From Heligmosomoides polygyrus polygyrus (lineage: Eukaryota; Nematoda; Chromadorea; Rhabditida; Heligmosomidae), in assembly GCA_947396885.1 (NCBI GenBank), contig OX377202.1, positions 23,808,001-23,872,000 of the forward strand: a DNA stretch of 64,000 nt. Reading direction: 5' to 3'. Positions within the stretch are counted from its first letter, which is position 1. Each line of letters opens with the position of its first letter. Below, in pieces: positions 43,568-54,617 of the stretch. Below the pieces are notes generated by a model, which was given only the letters and a program-made list of their open reading frames with translations, had not been told where the DNA came from and searched no databases. The position numbers and the translations under genes are program-made.

Positions 43568-43826
43568 TCATTCCCTGCTGCCGCTTTTTGCGTCCAGGTA
43601 GCCGGCCAGCATGCTCTCGTTGATGATGTGGAGAAGCGACTGCCAAGCACGCAGTTCTTCTCGCGGTGTTCCGCCACGATTTTCGAGTTCCTCGAGCAGC
43701 GCCAGACAGAACGCGTCCCAGTAGATCAGCTGAAAGTGGCGATATCTCTCGAACGCATGTTTGTGTTCGACGCCGAAAATGACAAAAGAACATGAGCGTT
43801 CGACCCCATAAGCAAGTGTCTGCCAA
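43568..43826 (-). CDS. Probable host-gene last exon, globin-like C-terminus (tentative)
   Basis: An open minus-strand frame ends in TGA at 43568-43570 and is GC-richer than its surroundings. It reads GVEHKHAFERYRHFQLIYWD and AFCLALLEELENRGGTPREE, then RAWQSLLHIINESMLAGYLD. Two amphipathic helices, the second with an AW...LL..I....GY pattern, fit the G and H helices of nematode globins. Globins bind haem, but the haem-ligand histidines lie in helices E and F, outside this exon. A splice acceptor could be TTGGCAG just upstream (about 43820-43826). Upstream exons were not found, and a SINE lies 160 bases away. The family call is inference. Confidence 0.4.
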
Positions 43827-43984
43827 TATGTGATTTGAAAATCGTCTGCACTTCGAGCTACTGTGAAGGTAAGCTCCTAAAAACAGCTGTTCTTTTCGTG
43901 CATACGGCTCTCAAAATAAACGGAGACGGTCTGACGCCCTAATGGTAAGTATGATATAAAAGGATAAATGGGCTAAGGTCGGCG

Positions 43985-44252
43985 TTGAACAATCCTTTTA
44001 CGAGATGCGACACGCATTCCTCTTCTACGGGAAATCATGGAGGCAATTTGAATGCGTATTCGGTCTATACAACGACTTCCAGTTGCCAGCCGATGAATAA
44101 GCTAATGTTTTCTCCTGCCCAAATAAGTTTGTTATCCGTATTTTGTTACAATTCATAGACAGCAGAGGGATGAAAGACTTGGCTGCCGTGGGCACGACCT
44201 CCGAACGCAGGACACGCGAGCTAACGCCACCTCCGAGTGCGCTACGATGCTT
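43985..44252 (-). repeat. tRNA-derived SINE family 1
   Basis: Body GATGCGACACGCATTCCTCT and GCCAGCCGATGAATAAG. The head complement TCCGAGTGCGCTACGATG is near 44235. The stretch between them has diverged. Confidence 0.6.
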
Positions 44253-44259
44253 CCCAAAT

Positions 44260-44777
44260 GCAGCGCAAGCACTAGCGTTCTAGGTGGTTTCCGCCGGGAA
44301 CTTCAAGTTATCTGGAGGTAGTCAGAGACGTGCCGCAGTAGACCAGAGGTCATCGCCAAGGAAGAGTGTGTAACGGTAACCCAAGAATTTGCGCCTTTGT
44401 GTTCTTATCAAACTCCTCTGACCACTAGAATCATTAAGACGGAAGGTGTCCGGGGCTAAACTCATCCATCCACGTTTCCCTACACCTGCGGCAGTAGTTA
44501 AAAGAGGCTGTGAAGGCTAGTTCTTGCGCTGTACCTAGGAAATCGGATCTGGTCTCTGCGTTCATCGCGAGTTGTGCATAAGAATTGTTTTTTCTTCTGT
44601 GCGAACTCCACTTCCGATGTTCCTCCTAGTCGTTCAGTTGTTTTGTTCTGTTCTGTGTTAGGTCCCTTTAAGCGTTCTTTCATTAACCTCATTAGTGTTT
44701 TTTTAAAGTTAGTTCACTGCCCTGGATGTTTGCATCTAGCTGTTTGTTTCACTACGTGTTCACGCAAATGTTAGCAC
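44260..44777. other. No gene recognised
   Basis: No recognisable frame or repeat before the foldback. Confidence 0.4.
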
Positions 44778-45546
44778 CAATATACAGTATCACGCATGTG
44801 CTCTGGTCAATTGCCGAAGAACCCGCTTTGGAGAGTTCCAAAGCGGATTTTTTAAATAACTTTTTAAAGAGTCAAGTACTTGTGAAAATAGGCACATATT
44901 TGAGCTTAACAACTCAAGCTATATCGTTTGACATATAAATCTCAGTAGATTTGAACGATGCATATAGGCCCGACTCAAGCAATCGAGTGGGCGAGACAAC
45001 CTGTAGAGTGACCGTTTGAGGAGTTTTATCGCAAATTCCCAGCCGCACTTCTCGGGAGGTGTTCTAAGACTATCCAGCTTGCCTTTGGAGTGCGCTGTGA
45101 ACAATGCATAGAGAAGAAGACCTATAATCGAATGGGCGCTTCTCAAATGGTCAGTCTACAGGCTGCCGCGCCCATCCGATTGATAGGTTCGATTCTGTAT
45201 ACATTGTTCACGGCGCACTCCAAGGGCAAGTTGGACAGTCTTAGAACAATTCCCGACTAGGTCAACTAGGAATTTCCGATAAATCTTATCAAGCGCTCAT
45301 CTACAATCTGTTGCTCGCTCTACAGGTTTTCTCGCCCACTCGATTGATTGTGTCGAGCCTATAGCATTGTTCAACTCTACTGAGGTTCATATGTCAAAAG
45401 ATAGAGCTTGAGCTGATGAGCTCAAATATATGCTTATTTTCACAAGTACTTGATTTTTAAAACGTTATATAATAAAGCCGCTTTGGAACGCTCCAAAGCG
45501 GCTTTTTCGGCAATTGACCAAAGGACATGCGTGGTACTGTATATTG
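44778..45546. mobile_element. 769 bp foldback element with subterminal hairpins
   Basis: Arms of roughly 370 bases (44778-45150 and 45170-45546) are imperfect inverted copies. Landmarks are CAATATACAGTA at the ends, TGGTCAATTGCCGAA, TCACTC-type internal blocks, and TGGAGTGCGC(T/C)GTGAACAAT near the centre. Close to each end lies a perfect hairpin, CCGCTTTGGA/TCCAAAGCGG, followed by T-rich sequence. No target duplication or transposase was found, so the class is unknown. Confidence 0.75.
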
Positions 45547-45744
45547 CTTTGACTACATAGGAAGTTATAAGATCATTCTCGAAAAGGACGTAAATAGGCA
45601 CTAAGGGTCACTCATCATCTAGGACATCCCTACGAACGTTTTTGTTTTACGAAACTTAATGTTTAATGCAGCACTGGAGCGTTTAATCCCTATGATGAAC
45701 TGAGCTAGGGAGCTAGGCCATTTTTAAAGTAATTTGCCAAAACG

Positions 45745-46036
45745 ATAAGGATAAAGGACGGCGTTGCTCAATCCCTTTTGGGATGTGTCACGCATTCTAC
45801 CACTACGGGATGTCGTGGAGGCGATTTGAATGCGTATTTCGCCTTAATAATGATTTGCGATGGCCAGCCGATAAACAGTGCAACACTTCATCCTTCGTAG
45901 AAAGCCTGGTACTAACTCACCGACCCTGGAGGGATGGTAGGCTTGGTTGGCCTGGGTGGGAAATCAGAACTAGGAACCTGGTATCGAGTGCAGGGGCCAC
46001 AATCGGCGCCTCCTCCGACTGCACTACACGCGCCCA
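45745..46036 (-). repeat. tRNA-derived SINE family 1, near complete
   Basis: The tail complement GGATAAAGGACGGCGTTGCT is at 45745. The body reads CTACGGGATGTCGTGGAGGC and CGATGGCCAGCCGATAAAC. The B-box complement is near GGGAAATCAGAACTAGG, and the A-box complement CTCCGACTGCACTACACGCG closes the head near 46030. Confidence 0.8.
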
Positions 46037-46261
46037 ATTTGCCATACCAGTGCAGTATTAGTGATTAGTGTGAGTAGTAGTGCACGTGTATGTCAGATTA
46101 CATCCAAAATGCCTATCTACGCCGTGGAGCCTATTTACGCCATCGATAAGAGAGAACAGAAAGAGTGGCAACATCCTTTCTCTAGAAATTGTGAATTCAT
46201 TTGATGCTCTTGCTTGGGGGGGGGGGGTTCAAGAAGGGGAATGGGTTCAAGTATAGTGTCA

Positions 46262-47160
46262 CTGTCTTATCTATTTATTTATTCATGACATGGACTAAGT
46301 CCATACGATGTAATACAATGTTAGAATAAAAATCCCACAAACTTAATGAAAAACAAATAAATACAGCTGAAAGCACTCACTGTACACGTAAAAGCAGCTT
46401 CTTGAAACCAAACATAGACTCAAGACTTTCTCATTTGTGCTCAAAATGGTATTGAACTCCCTTAAATTTCTGTAGGTGAAAAAGTTTGCTTGGGCTCGCG
46501 GTTTTGCCGCCGAAGCATAGGGTCTAAGCTTCCCTCTTATGTTTCTTGCCGGCCTAGTGTCAAAAAAATTGAGTGGGTTTAGACAGACCCTACCAGTGAG
46601 TCCTCTAAACATCATGAGTAGGTCATTTTTTTCCTTGTAATTGAAGGCTTGGTAAACCTAATATTCAGCTCTCTCAGCACCATTTGGCATCTGATAATTT
46701 CTGTAGCACCTCTTCATCAGCTTACGAGTGAAAATATTCTGAACATTTTCTAAAAGAAGAATGTCTTTTCTCTTCAAAGGATTGAAAACTGTTGTTCCAC
46801 CCTCTACTACGGGTCTCACATATGTCTTAAACGCCTGCAGAAGAATTTGATGATCTCTGCTCTTCAGTGCTTCAAAAAGGTTGTATCTATATTTAGCTAC
46901 CTTGACCAATGCTTTATAATGCAAATCAAAACTCAGATTCTTAGATATTAGAAAGCCAAGATCGCGAACGTCGGCAGTTGTTTCCAATGTGAATCCTTTA
47001 GCTTGTAAGATGGGGGGTCGAGAGTGCGACTGGTTCCTACGACAAAGCATCTAGATTTTTCTGCTGCTAGAGGCAGTGCCCATTTATCAGCCCATGAATC
47101 AATGTAGTTCACTGCTTCTTGAATTGAAGACAAATCATCCGCACTTCTGAGACTCTGGCA
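46262..47160 (-). mobile_element. CR1-like LINE, 5'-truncated
   Basis: The (TAAA)n-type tail lies at 46262-46283. Three overlapping minus frames give the end of ORF2: YIDSWADKWALPLAAEKSRC (47090), DVRDLGFLISKNLSFDLHYK (46960), YVRPVVEGGTTVFNPLKRKD, LLENVQNIFTRKL and GRVCLNPLNFFDTRP. Catalytic reverse transcriptase motifs are missing. Frame changes occur near 46980 and 46650. It belongs to the same subfamily as 13858-14612. Confidence 0.85.
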
Positions 47161-47169
47161 GTTAGTGGG

Positions 47170-48318
47170 CAAGGAGCAGAAGGGAGGAACTCCTCCCTGC
47201 GGCGTTCAGGGGCGTTTAGAAAAGCTGCCCAAAAGGGACGATCGAAATGCGCCGGACGCCTTGTCACGCTTCGGCTCCACTTTGCTCACTGCGCTCCATC
47301 GCGAACACCTGACCGAATCGATTGCACGGGGGTATTTTTAAACGCGATCATAAGAATGCAACCAAAGAATTCATAGGTTGTAGGACTCAAGTAGCCATTT
47401 ACACATCTGTAGTTCCACTACACCCTTGTGATCTTTATGACGACTAGTAGTGCAGAAAGTCGATCCCATCTCATCATGTAGGAATGATACTCGCAAAAGC
47501 CTAGGTACCTTGAAAAGCAACCGTTTGCATTCCTCAATCGACCAACAGCTCAACAATGCCATAAGCGCAAGCAAGAAAATCGGTCGGCTTGCATTTCTGC
47601 GAGAGATTTTTTCTCATGAAAAAAGCGTTCGTGCTGCAGCAAAACGCTCTGCAGCAAGAACTTTGAACAGCACGAATTCCGTGGTATTGCTTTGATTGAT
47701 AGCGCTCACAACAAGGGGGACGCGACCGCGTCTCCGCTCGCTAATGGCTATCCCTATCAGTAGACCACTTCATTACGTCGAGGACACTACCTTCAAAGGA
47801 CTGCAGCAGTTGAACGCTGGCTGGAGCCAGCTTTTCGGCACTTCTGAAGCTTTTTGGAGGAACTTGTCCAAAATTCAGCATAATAGACAAGCACCTAAAC
47901 AGGCTGCAGAGACATAGCAGGCAACAGAATCACCGCATTGTCGAATCAACCCTGTAGAGCCTCAAATCAATACCAATTTCTGACCACATTGAAACCTTAA
48001 AAGACATGTTAAAAAAGATCGATTTCCGGATAGTCCTACCGATATCTACTGGAAAGATCTCCTTTCGTTCTCTCCGTCTAATCCAGGGGTAGCCCATGAA
48101 ATATCCAAATTCTCAAAGTAAAATGCAATGTAGCATCATTATTTTTCACTCGCCGACCAGGAGTTGAGCTTTCGAAGCTCTCAAAGAGACACCGGGGACA
48201 GGTCTAAAAAAGTTTGCACTTTGGGCTATTTTGAGGTCTTGGCGCTTTGCTGTAATCTAGGAATCAATTCACTCCACTGTTTTATGTTCGATGTGTGTTT
48301 TGCCTGATTTTGTTCGTT
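47170..48318. other. No gene recognised
   Basis: Unassigned sequence. Frames 47450-47695 and 47696-47917 are open but carry no recognised motif. Confidence 0.35.
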
Positions 48319-48485
48319 GATGGTAATCGCGTGACGTGTGTTCAGCTTGGTCCTGGCTAGTTGACTGGCGTGCTCTGCAATAGGAAGATACCGGAGCGCT
48401 TGAAGTCGAAGATCTACAGAGCTGTTGTCCGGCCAGTAGCGATGTACGGCGCTGAGTGTTGGCCTGCGACCAAGGAAGTTGAAAC

Positions 48486-51153
48486 CAGGGATGGGCGGAA
48501 TTTCTGTTTTCTGTTTTCTGTTTTCTGATTTTCTGGCCATTTTGGGCATTTTTTTTCTGTTTTCTGTTTTCTGGGAAAATGGCCAAAAGTTGACCAGAAA
48601 ACAGAAAATATAGCTGCAAACAAAATTGTGTCATGGAAATCCTATCACAAGAACCCAAGAGCATAACAGAACCATAAGTTTCATTCTAAATTAGTGTATC
48701 TAGAGCATCTAAAATGGCAAGCATGTGACGTTTTTGAATGTGCATGCCGCTTTGTTTGCTTGACTGATTGTATAAGTGTTGCTGAGGAGTTCCTTCATAG
48801 GACATTTCTCACTTTCATAATTTGGCTTCGTATTCTTTTCGATATTAGCAGTAGCATGGATTATCTACGATCACTTAAAATTTTATATTAAAACTATAAA
48901 CCTAGTGTTTTGTTAGGATTTAATTTTGTATTGACTAATTCTCCTAGAGTTACTGTGGGCAGGGCTATTCTCCACCTCCGGTTTAAAAATTGAAAATGTT
49001 GGCCGGTCATCCTAAATGAACGCTCTCTGCAAAGCCTTTTGCAAAGAGTTTTTCTAACTCCGGACATTGCTCAGCTTTTAGTTGTCAAAAATTAGAGACA
49101 GAAAGTCTTGGTTAGCTTTGATTTTGCTGACGCAGTGATACAGTAGTGATACGTGAAATTTTTCATGAATCACCTGCATCATCATCATCGAGTTGTTCAA
49201 GCGGGCACAAGTAGCGTCTCACTGCGTTCGCGTCACGTGCCAGAGTGCACCAATGGATCCTTTGCGCTGGAGGGACCCGGAAATCGTCATATCCCTCGTT
49301 CAAGGCATTCACGAAGAAGTTCGACCGGCGAGTTGCTGGGTGTCCTGGTGTTCTTTGACATTCAGCGGATCGAGTCGGTGACGGCTCTCGTCCAGCAGGT
49401 GTCTGTGAAGCGCATTATGTGGCCGGCCCACCTAATTTTGGACGACTTGGCCAATGCGACAGCGTCTCTGATCTTCAAACGTCGACGAAGCTCGGATCTT
49501 GGAGGCCTCCTCTCACTTGCGTGAGTTGTGTCACTCCTCCTCTCGATTCCACGCTGCGCGGCGCTGATCGCGTGTTCATCCTGCTTTCGTACGGCCCAGG
49601 CCTTTGAGTCGTGTATTAGTGTAGCAAGAACAGTAGAGTCGAAAAGGAGAGCTCTTGAAAGCTCCCCAAGCCGCTCGTTTCCTCCTGCTCAGCTCCGGCG
49701 CTAGGTCGTTGGCCGTATTGACTTCGCGACCCAAATACACGTAGCTGGAGCATTCGGAGATGTTCGTTCCGTTGAGCGAGAATGGGGCATCAGAAACCCA
49801 TCCGTTCTTCATGAACATCGTCTTCGTAAGACTCAGCTGCAGTCCAACGCTTCCACATACACGATCGAAGTCGGCCAGCATTCGTTCCGCCTGACTGATG
49901 CTCGGTGTTATGAGCACGATGTCGTCAGCGAAGCGAAGATGGTGCAGTTGCCGGCCGTCGACCTTCAATCCCATGTCTTCCCATTCTAGTTCGCGCATGA
50001 CGTTTTCGAGGGTGGCGCTGAAGAGCTTCGGGAATATGGTATCCCCTTGCCGAACCCCTCTCTTCACGTCAATGACGACGTCGTTGTAGAATGGTGAGAT
50101 CTTGGTCGTGAATCCACTGTACTGCTCTCGAAGGTCTCTGAGGTACTGAGTAGGAACGCTGGCTGTCCTTCGTCGTGTTCGGCTGCAGATTGGGCGATAG
50201 TTGCCAATGTCGTGCACGTCACCCTTCTTGTAATGCAAGAAGGCTCTGCTGGTCTTCCACTAAGATGTAGATATGAATAGAAATAATAATAATATGATGG
50301 AGATGGTATATGCTTGACCCTATTCTATACAATAGTTTCTTCCCATTAAGATAGAACTTTCACCAAACTGTTGTGCGGACAGCTCCTTCAGTTACAACAT
50401 CGTATTGTTCTGTGAAATATCAATCCAGTGCACAAGTACACAAGTGTCTCTAGTCTGCTAACGAGTACCTAGGTGCTGAAAAGTGCATTGGTGAGTTGGA
50501 ATCTTTCAGCTACGCGAAAACTAGATCATATTCAAGGAGAAGTATTCTCGACGCTCTGCCGCAGCCAGTAGTAATCAGGGAATTGGAATCTCTACACAGC
50601 TTTAGGGTATATTGCGAGGGTGTCTATGAACTCAAGCAATGCAGTAGAAAAAACGAACAGTCACATAAAACTCCCTCTTCATTATATGATTACCATTTCT
50701 CCTCATAACGCTTCATTGTGTTCGATACTCTGAAAAGCCATTTTCTTACTAGTTGGGCCATTAATTGGGGTGTTAGCTGTGAAACGGAGCTTATCAGTAA
50801 TGTTGCATGCTTTAAATGTCGAGATTCCTAGGATCCATCAGTCATAATTTACAATTTGCTGGTTGTATTGAATCTGGAGTGTACTAGAGTTTTTTTTATA
50901 AACGCTTGCAAGTTAAAACGCTGGTTCACGAGTACATTTCTAAACATAGAAAAGCATTTGCTACTGAAAAAATGGATCTTTTGGTAGAATAATTAGGTCG
51001 TATGATAATTTCGAAATTTTCTGTTTTCTGTTTTCTGATTTTCTGTTTTCTGGCGTTTTTGGCTTTTCTGTTTTCTGATTTCTGTTTTCTGACGAAAGCG
51101 ATTTTCTGTTTTCTGTTTTCTGGGAAAATTTTCAAAATTTCCGCCCATCCCTG
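48486..51153. mobile_element. Non-autonomous hAT element, GTTGAAAC target duplication
   Basis: The termini CAGGGATGGGCGGAATTTC (left) and AAATTTCCGCCCATCCCTG (right, inverted) match the CAGGG..TG type of hAT ends. The 8-base GTTGAAAC lies on both sides (48478-48485 and 51154-51161). Excising the element with one target copy rejoins the RTE frame as KEVETSLSV. Just inside both ends are arrays of TTTTCTGTTTTCTG. No transposase is recognised in the 2.67 kb; its centre is occupied by an RTE-B fragment. Confidence 0.93.
49165..50265 (-). pseudogene. RTE-B LINE fragment inside the hAT
   Basis: The 220-codon frame 49576-50238 starts near WKTSRAFLHYKKGDVHDIGN and YRPIC. After an internal deletion it continues with GFTTKISPFYNDVVIDVKRG, VRQGDTIFPKLFSATLENVM, the catalytic FADD (LRFADDIVLITPS) and YVYLGREVNTANDLAPELSR. 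A second deleted stretch follows, then LKIRDAVALAKSSKIRWAGH in another frame at 49.4-49.5 kb and the C-terminal tail to about 49200. The CATCATCATCAT at 49170-49183 is the RTE-type 3' tail. The lineage differs from RTE-A (FADD instead of YVDD). Confidence 0.88.
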
Positions 51154-51569
51154 GTTGAAACGAGCCTCAGCGTCACGGAGACGAAGATGCTGCGATGGAC
51201 GGCCGGAGTCACGCGCATGGACCGCATCCGAAACGATGCCACTCGGCAAAAGTTCGGTGTCGTGCCGATGGCGGATAAGATGCGCGAAGCTCGCTTACGA
51301 TGGTACGGCCACGTCCTGCGTGGAAAGGAAGAGCGCGTCCGCAAGATAGGCCTCAACTTCGAGGTAATAGGAAAGCGGCCTAGAGGGCGTCCGAAGCAGC
51401 GCTGGTCCGATACGTTACATATGGACTTGAAAGTAGCTGGTGTCCACCCTGATCTAGCGCTGGATCGGGAAAGGTGGCGTCATGACACCAGAATAGCGGA
51501 CCCCGCTACGAAGTGGGACAGGCGCTGAAGAAGAAGAAAAGGAAGAAGAAGATGGTAATCGCGTGAACT

Positions 51570-51949
51570 TCTACGTGTAGAATGATTAAGTAAATATATA
51601 GATTCCTCCGAAAAAAATCGTTCATAAGAATGAATAGCAGAAAGGTTGTCCCCTTCCAATGGCAGTTTTCCAGAAGTTTATCGAAAACTGTTGCCGTTAC
51701 AGGGCTTACAGAAGGCTGTGAAAAGTCAAAGTGGGCGGACATTAAGCAGAGATTAATGAAAATCCGGTTCAATCTCAATCTGGAAGGGGGGGGGGGGGGG
51801 AGCAGTCAATCATGAATTGTCAATGGTGCATCAATACATACAACATGCTATATATAATTGTTACAGGTTTCTGTTCAATTTACTGTGTTTCCAATACTCC
51901 CCCCCCCCCCCCCCCCCGACTAGGAAAGCTATTTAGAAGACCCATTTTG
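51570..51949. other. No gene recognised; G run and C run before the gap
   Basis: Contains a run of about 16 G near 51786 and about 19 C near 51899, complementary tracts 100 bases apart. The gap starts 33 bases after the second. Confidence 0.8.
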
Positions 51950-52149
51950 NNNNNNNNNNNNNNNNNNNNNNNNNNNNNNNNNNNNNNNNNNNNNNNNNNN
52001 NNNNNNNNNNNNNNNNNNNNNNNNNNNNNNNNNNNNNNNNNNNNNNNNNNNNNNNNNNNNNNNNNNNNNNNNNNNNNNNNNNNNNNNNNNNNNNNNNNNN
52101 NNNNNNNNNNNNNNNNNNNNNNNNNNNNNNNNNNNNNNNNNNNNNNNNN
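51950..52149. other. Assembly gap of 200 N
   Basis: Exactly 200 undetermined bases. Open frames that cross it are artefacts. Confidence 1.
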
Positions 52150-52254
52150 GTTTTTTTTGCGACAAGGTTTTCAATTCGCCTAGAGAGAAAATGCGGTACT
52201 TTTGAGAAACCAACGATGAGATAATGTTTATCAGTCTATTGTAAACTATACGCA

Positions 52255-52910
52255 ACATTGAGATTCGAAGATATCTCCATCGACATCGACATAGACTTTG
52301 AGACGCTTCGGGAAGGCATCGACGGCGGCACGCAAGTAAGGCGCGTTGAGCTCATCCCACGCCTTTCTTCAAAGGATCCACAGGGCGGTGAGGTTTCCCG
52401 CAGGCTTTGGCTTCCAGAGCTGGCCAGACCGTGTAATCCATAGGATTCAAATCCGGAGAGCTGGCTACTCGTGGAAGCTGATGAATGGCGGAAAGTTGCC
52501 TTTGCACCAGTCTTGCAGCATTCTTGCTCTGTGAGCTGGAACTCCTGCCTGTTTGAAGGTCCAGGAGGGTGCACGTGGGTCTTCTTGTAGGCCTTAAGTT
52601 TCGGTTTATGGAAAATTCTTCTCAACGACGTCTCCATGATGTCCATTTTCCCGACAACCGGCGGACCGAGCACACCAGTTTCCTGCGAATTCGTCCACGT
52701 ACCTCCTAATGTTGTCCGCAGTTGTCTTTCCCGTCCGGATCTATCATCCTCGGTTCCCTGATCTTCTTAGCGTCTGAAGGGCCTATTCATAATACTCTGA
52801 TGAACTCCAAGACGGTGGTGAATGTAGCGTGCCGAGAAGCCTTGAGGGTAAAGCTCAATGATTTAAGAATGGTGGCACGAACGCTTCACTATCTTGAAAA
52901 ACGACTTATT
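52255..52910 (-). pseudogene. Tc1/mariner-superfamily transposase, decayed
   Basis: Minus-strand blocks in order: RKLV...SGK and MDIMETSLRRIFHKPKLKAY (52680-52580), then KNAARLVQRQLSAIHQLPRV, ASSPDLNPMDYTVWPALEAK and ACGKPHRPVDPLKK, followed by AFPKRLKVYVDVDGDIFES near 52260. The SPDLNPMDY block carries the second catalytic Asp of the DD(E/D) core, and K/RSVRRI-like sequence is the helix-turn-helix end. Several frame changes make it inactive. TAGGGTGCACCAAAAT (complement of 53029-53045) may be its 5' terminal repeat. The 3' end would lie near or in the gap. Confidence 0.75.
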
Positions 52911-53716
52911 GTTATGTTTGACTGAGGTAAGTATAAAGTAATTGACTCGATAAAAACAATCAGAGCACGGAAAAAAGCAGACGCTCCGGACAAAAGGTCA
53001 AATTGTTTGCGCATGTGCTGTCACCATAATTTTGGTGCACCCTATACACCCTATATATATGTATATTTGTATATATATATATATATGTATAGCAGTGGCT
53101 AACACCTAAGCGACAACATCATCGATGTTCCACAACTACATACGTTCACACGGATAAAAAAATAAAAAAATAATTCACTGACCGCAGTGAGAAGAAGGGC
53201 AAAGTTAGTCTAGGTAGCATTCTAACCAAAACATCGATTCGGAGTGCAGTTACCGCTTTCTATGATTGCGTAAAAACGTGGCCGTAATGCATGATCGAGC
53301 AACCAAGATCCCATTTCAGCACCAGTGCATATTTTTACAATACGTTTGGAAGGACAGCGAATTCGGCATAGGAAGTCAGCACTCAACAAGATCTATCTTC
53401 TTTCTGATTTGATTTGAAGCCGTTGAGTCCCCAATCCCAGCCGAATGGTAAGTGGCAAACCATTGGATAGCGAAATTACTCAGAGCCTATCAGAACCAAC
53501 AGCATTCCGCATCTTCATCGACCGCGTTCGGCTGCGTGTTGTTGGCTACGAGTACTTGTACTTATTTCGCTATCCTCGAACGCATTCTCCAGTGTCTACG
53601 GTGGATTCAGTGGTCGAAGCGTCGCCTTGTGTGGCAAGGAGGCAAATATTCTGTGAACTTTTTCCAATACTTGCCACATTAAGAGGTACTCTTTTTGAGT
53701 TGACACTGTCTTAGCG

Positions 53717-54550
53717 ATGGCCAAAACCGCAGGAAATCGATCGACGAACTCCCCTGCTGGTGGTTCTCTCGCTACAGCGCCAGGGAGGTCATCGCCCACG
53801 GCTACCTCATCGGACCCGCTCACTCAGCTGCAGTCGCTTATGGGCCGAGCGAAGATGCCAGGCTACGTAAAGCATGTCGTCGAGCTGCTGATTCAGACGA
53901 GGGAGGAGATGCAAGAAGTTAACAGAAGAAACGCGGCTTTACTGCAAGAAGTGCAGCTGCTCAGGGAAGAAAATCTTTCTTTAAAAGCAAAGTTAGCGAG
54001 CATGGATGCCTCTAGAGCAGCTACGGCTGAAGTCACGTCTAATGTAAATGCAAGCACTAGTCTTGCGAGAGTTGATCATGAAATTGACAGATCCATTGTG
54101 CTCTCTCATGTTCCTGAATCCTCTTCGTCGAAATCTTCGGAAAGGTTGTCTCACGACTTTGCATATGTTTCAGACCTTCTTGACTGTCTTGCTGTAGAGT
54201 GCACCCCCGTTTCGGTCTATCGTATGGGTAGGCGCGAGCAAGACAGGCCTCGGCTCATTAAGGTCGTACTTCCGGCCAGCAAGTTTCAGCGGCTGGCGAT
54301 AAGGCGTGCTCCACGCCTGCGTTTCTCCCCCTCTCACAAGGGTGTTTATCTGCGCCCTTCACTAACGTGGGAGGAGAGAATGCGCAGGAGGGAGCAACGC
54401 CATGTGGCTAGTGGTGAACTGGGGGATAACAGCGCCATGCGAGAAACCCAAGCTCGTGAGGCCTGTCCTTCCCCAACCCTCTCCACTACCCCAGTCGCCA
54501 GTCGCGTTGTTTCGACGTCGTTCAACAGTGCCCCTACGGGAAACTGCTGA
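53717..54550 (+). CDS. CR1-like LINE ORF1 (coiled-coil, nucleic-acid-binding type)
   Basis: Intact 277-codon frame from ATG 53717 to TGA 54548-54550. A Ser/Thr/Pro-rich N-terminus (1-40) is followed by a strong coiled coil (about 60-100, EEMQEVNRRNAALLQEVQLL then REENLSLKAKL). A conserved-looking domain lies at about 140-235 (SDLLDCLAVECTPVSVYRMG, RLIKVVLPASKFQRLAI, GVYLRPSLTWEERMRRREQR). LINE ORF1 proteins form trimers and coat the element RNA, and by family analogy this one should do the same. The C-terminal 40 residues are Ser/Thr-rich. The stop overlaps the probable ORF2 start (TGAATGG). Confidence 0.85.
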   Translation: MAKTAGNRSTNSPAGGSLATAPGRSSPTATSSDPLTQLQSLMGRAKMPGYVKHVVELLIQTREEMQEVNRRNAALLQEVQLLREENLSLKAKLASMDASRAATAEVTSNVNASTSLARVDHEIDRSIVLSHVPESSSSKSSERLSHDFAYVSDLLDCLAVECTPVSVYRMGRREQDRPRLIKVVLPASKFQRLAIRRAPRLRFSPSHKGVYLRPSLTWEERMRRREQRHVASGELGDNSAMRETQAREACPSPTLSTTPVASRVVSTSFNSAPTGNC

Positions 54551-54617
54551 ATGGTCGCCGGATTAACTGCTTTGGCCTACTAACAAACGTGAGGTAAAGA
54601 ACTGCAGCGCTTTAAAT

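Larger units (their letters stand above)
48335..51550 (+). mobile_element. RTE-A LINE 3' fragment, 16 bp target duplication, split by hAT
   Basis: GATGGTAATCGCGTGA occurs exactly on both sides (48319-48334 and 51551-51566). Between them, excluding the hAT, are about 540 bases of plus-strand RTE-A. LTGVLCNRKIPERLKSKIYR and AVVRPVAMYGAECWPATKEV come before the insertion. ETSLSVTETKMLRWTAGVTR, REARLRWYGHVLRGKEE and KRPRGRPKQRWSDTLHMDLK come after it. The 3' end is an A/G-rich GAAGAAGAA tail. The fragment lacks the endonuclease and reverse transcriptase core, as in a 5'-truncated insertion. Confidence 0.93.

Noticed and set aside
44843..44875. GC-rich hairpin followed by T run, resembling a rho-independent terminator
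   Set aside because: The DNA is eukaryotic, and the hairpin occurs mirrored at both ends of a foldback element, so it is part of that element.
51812..52258. Open frames across the second N gap
   Set aside because: Artefact of undetermined bases.
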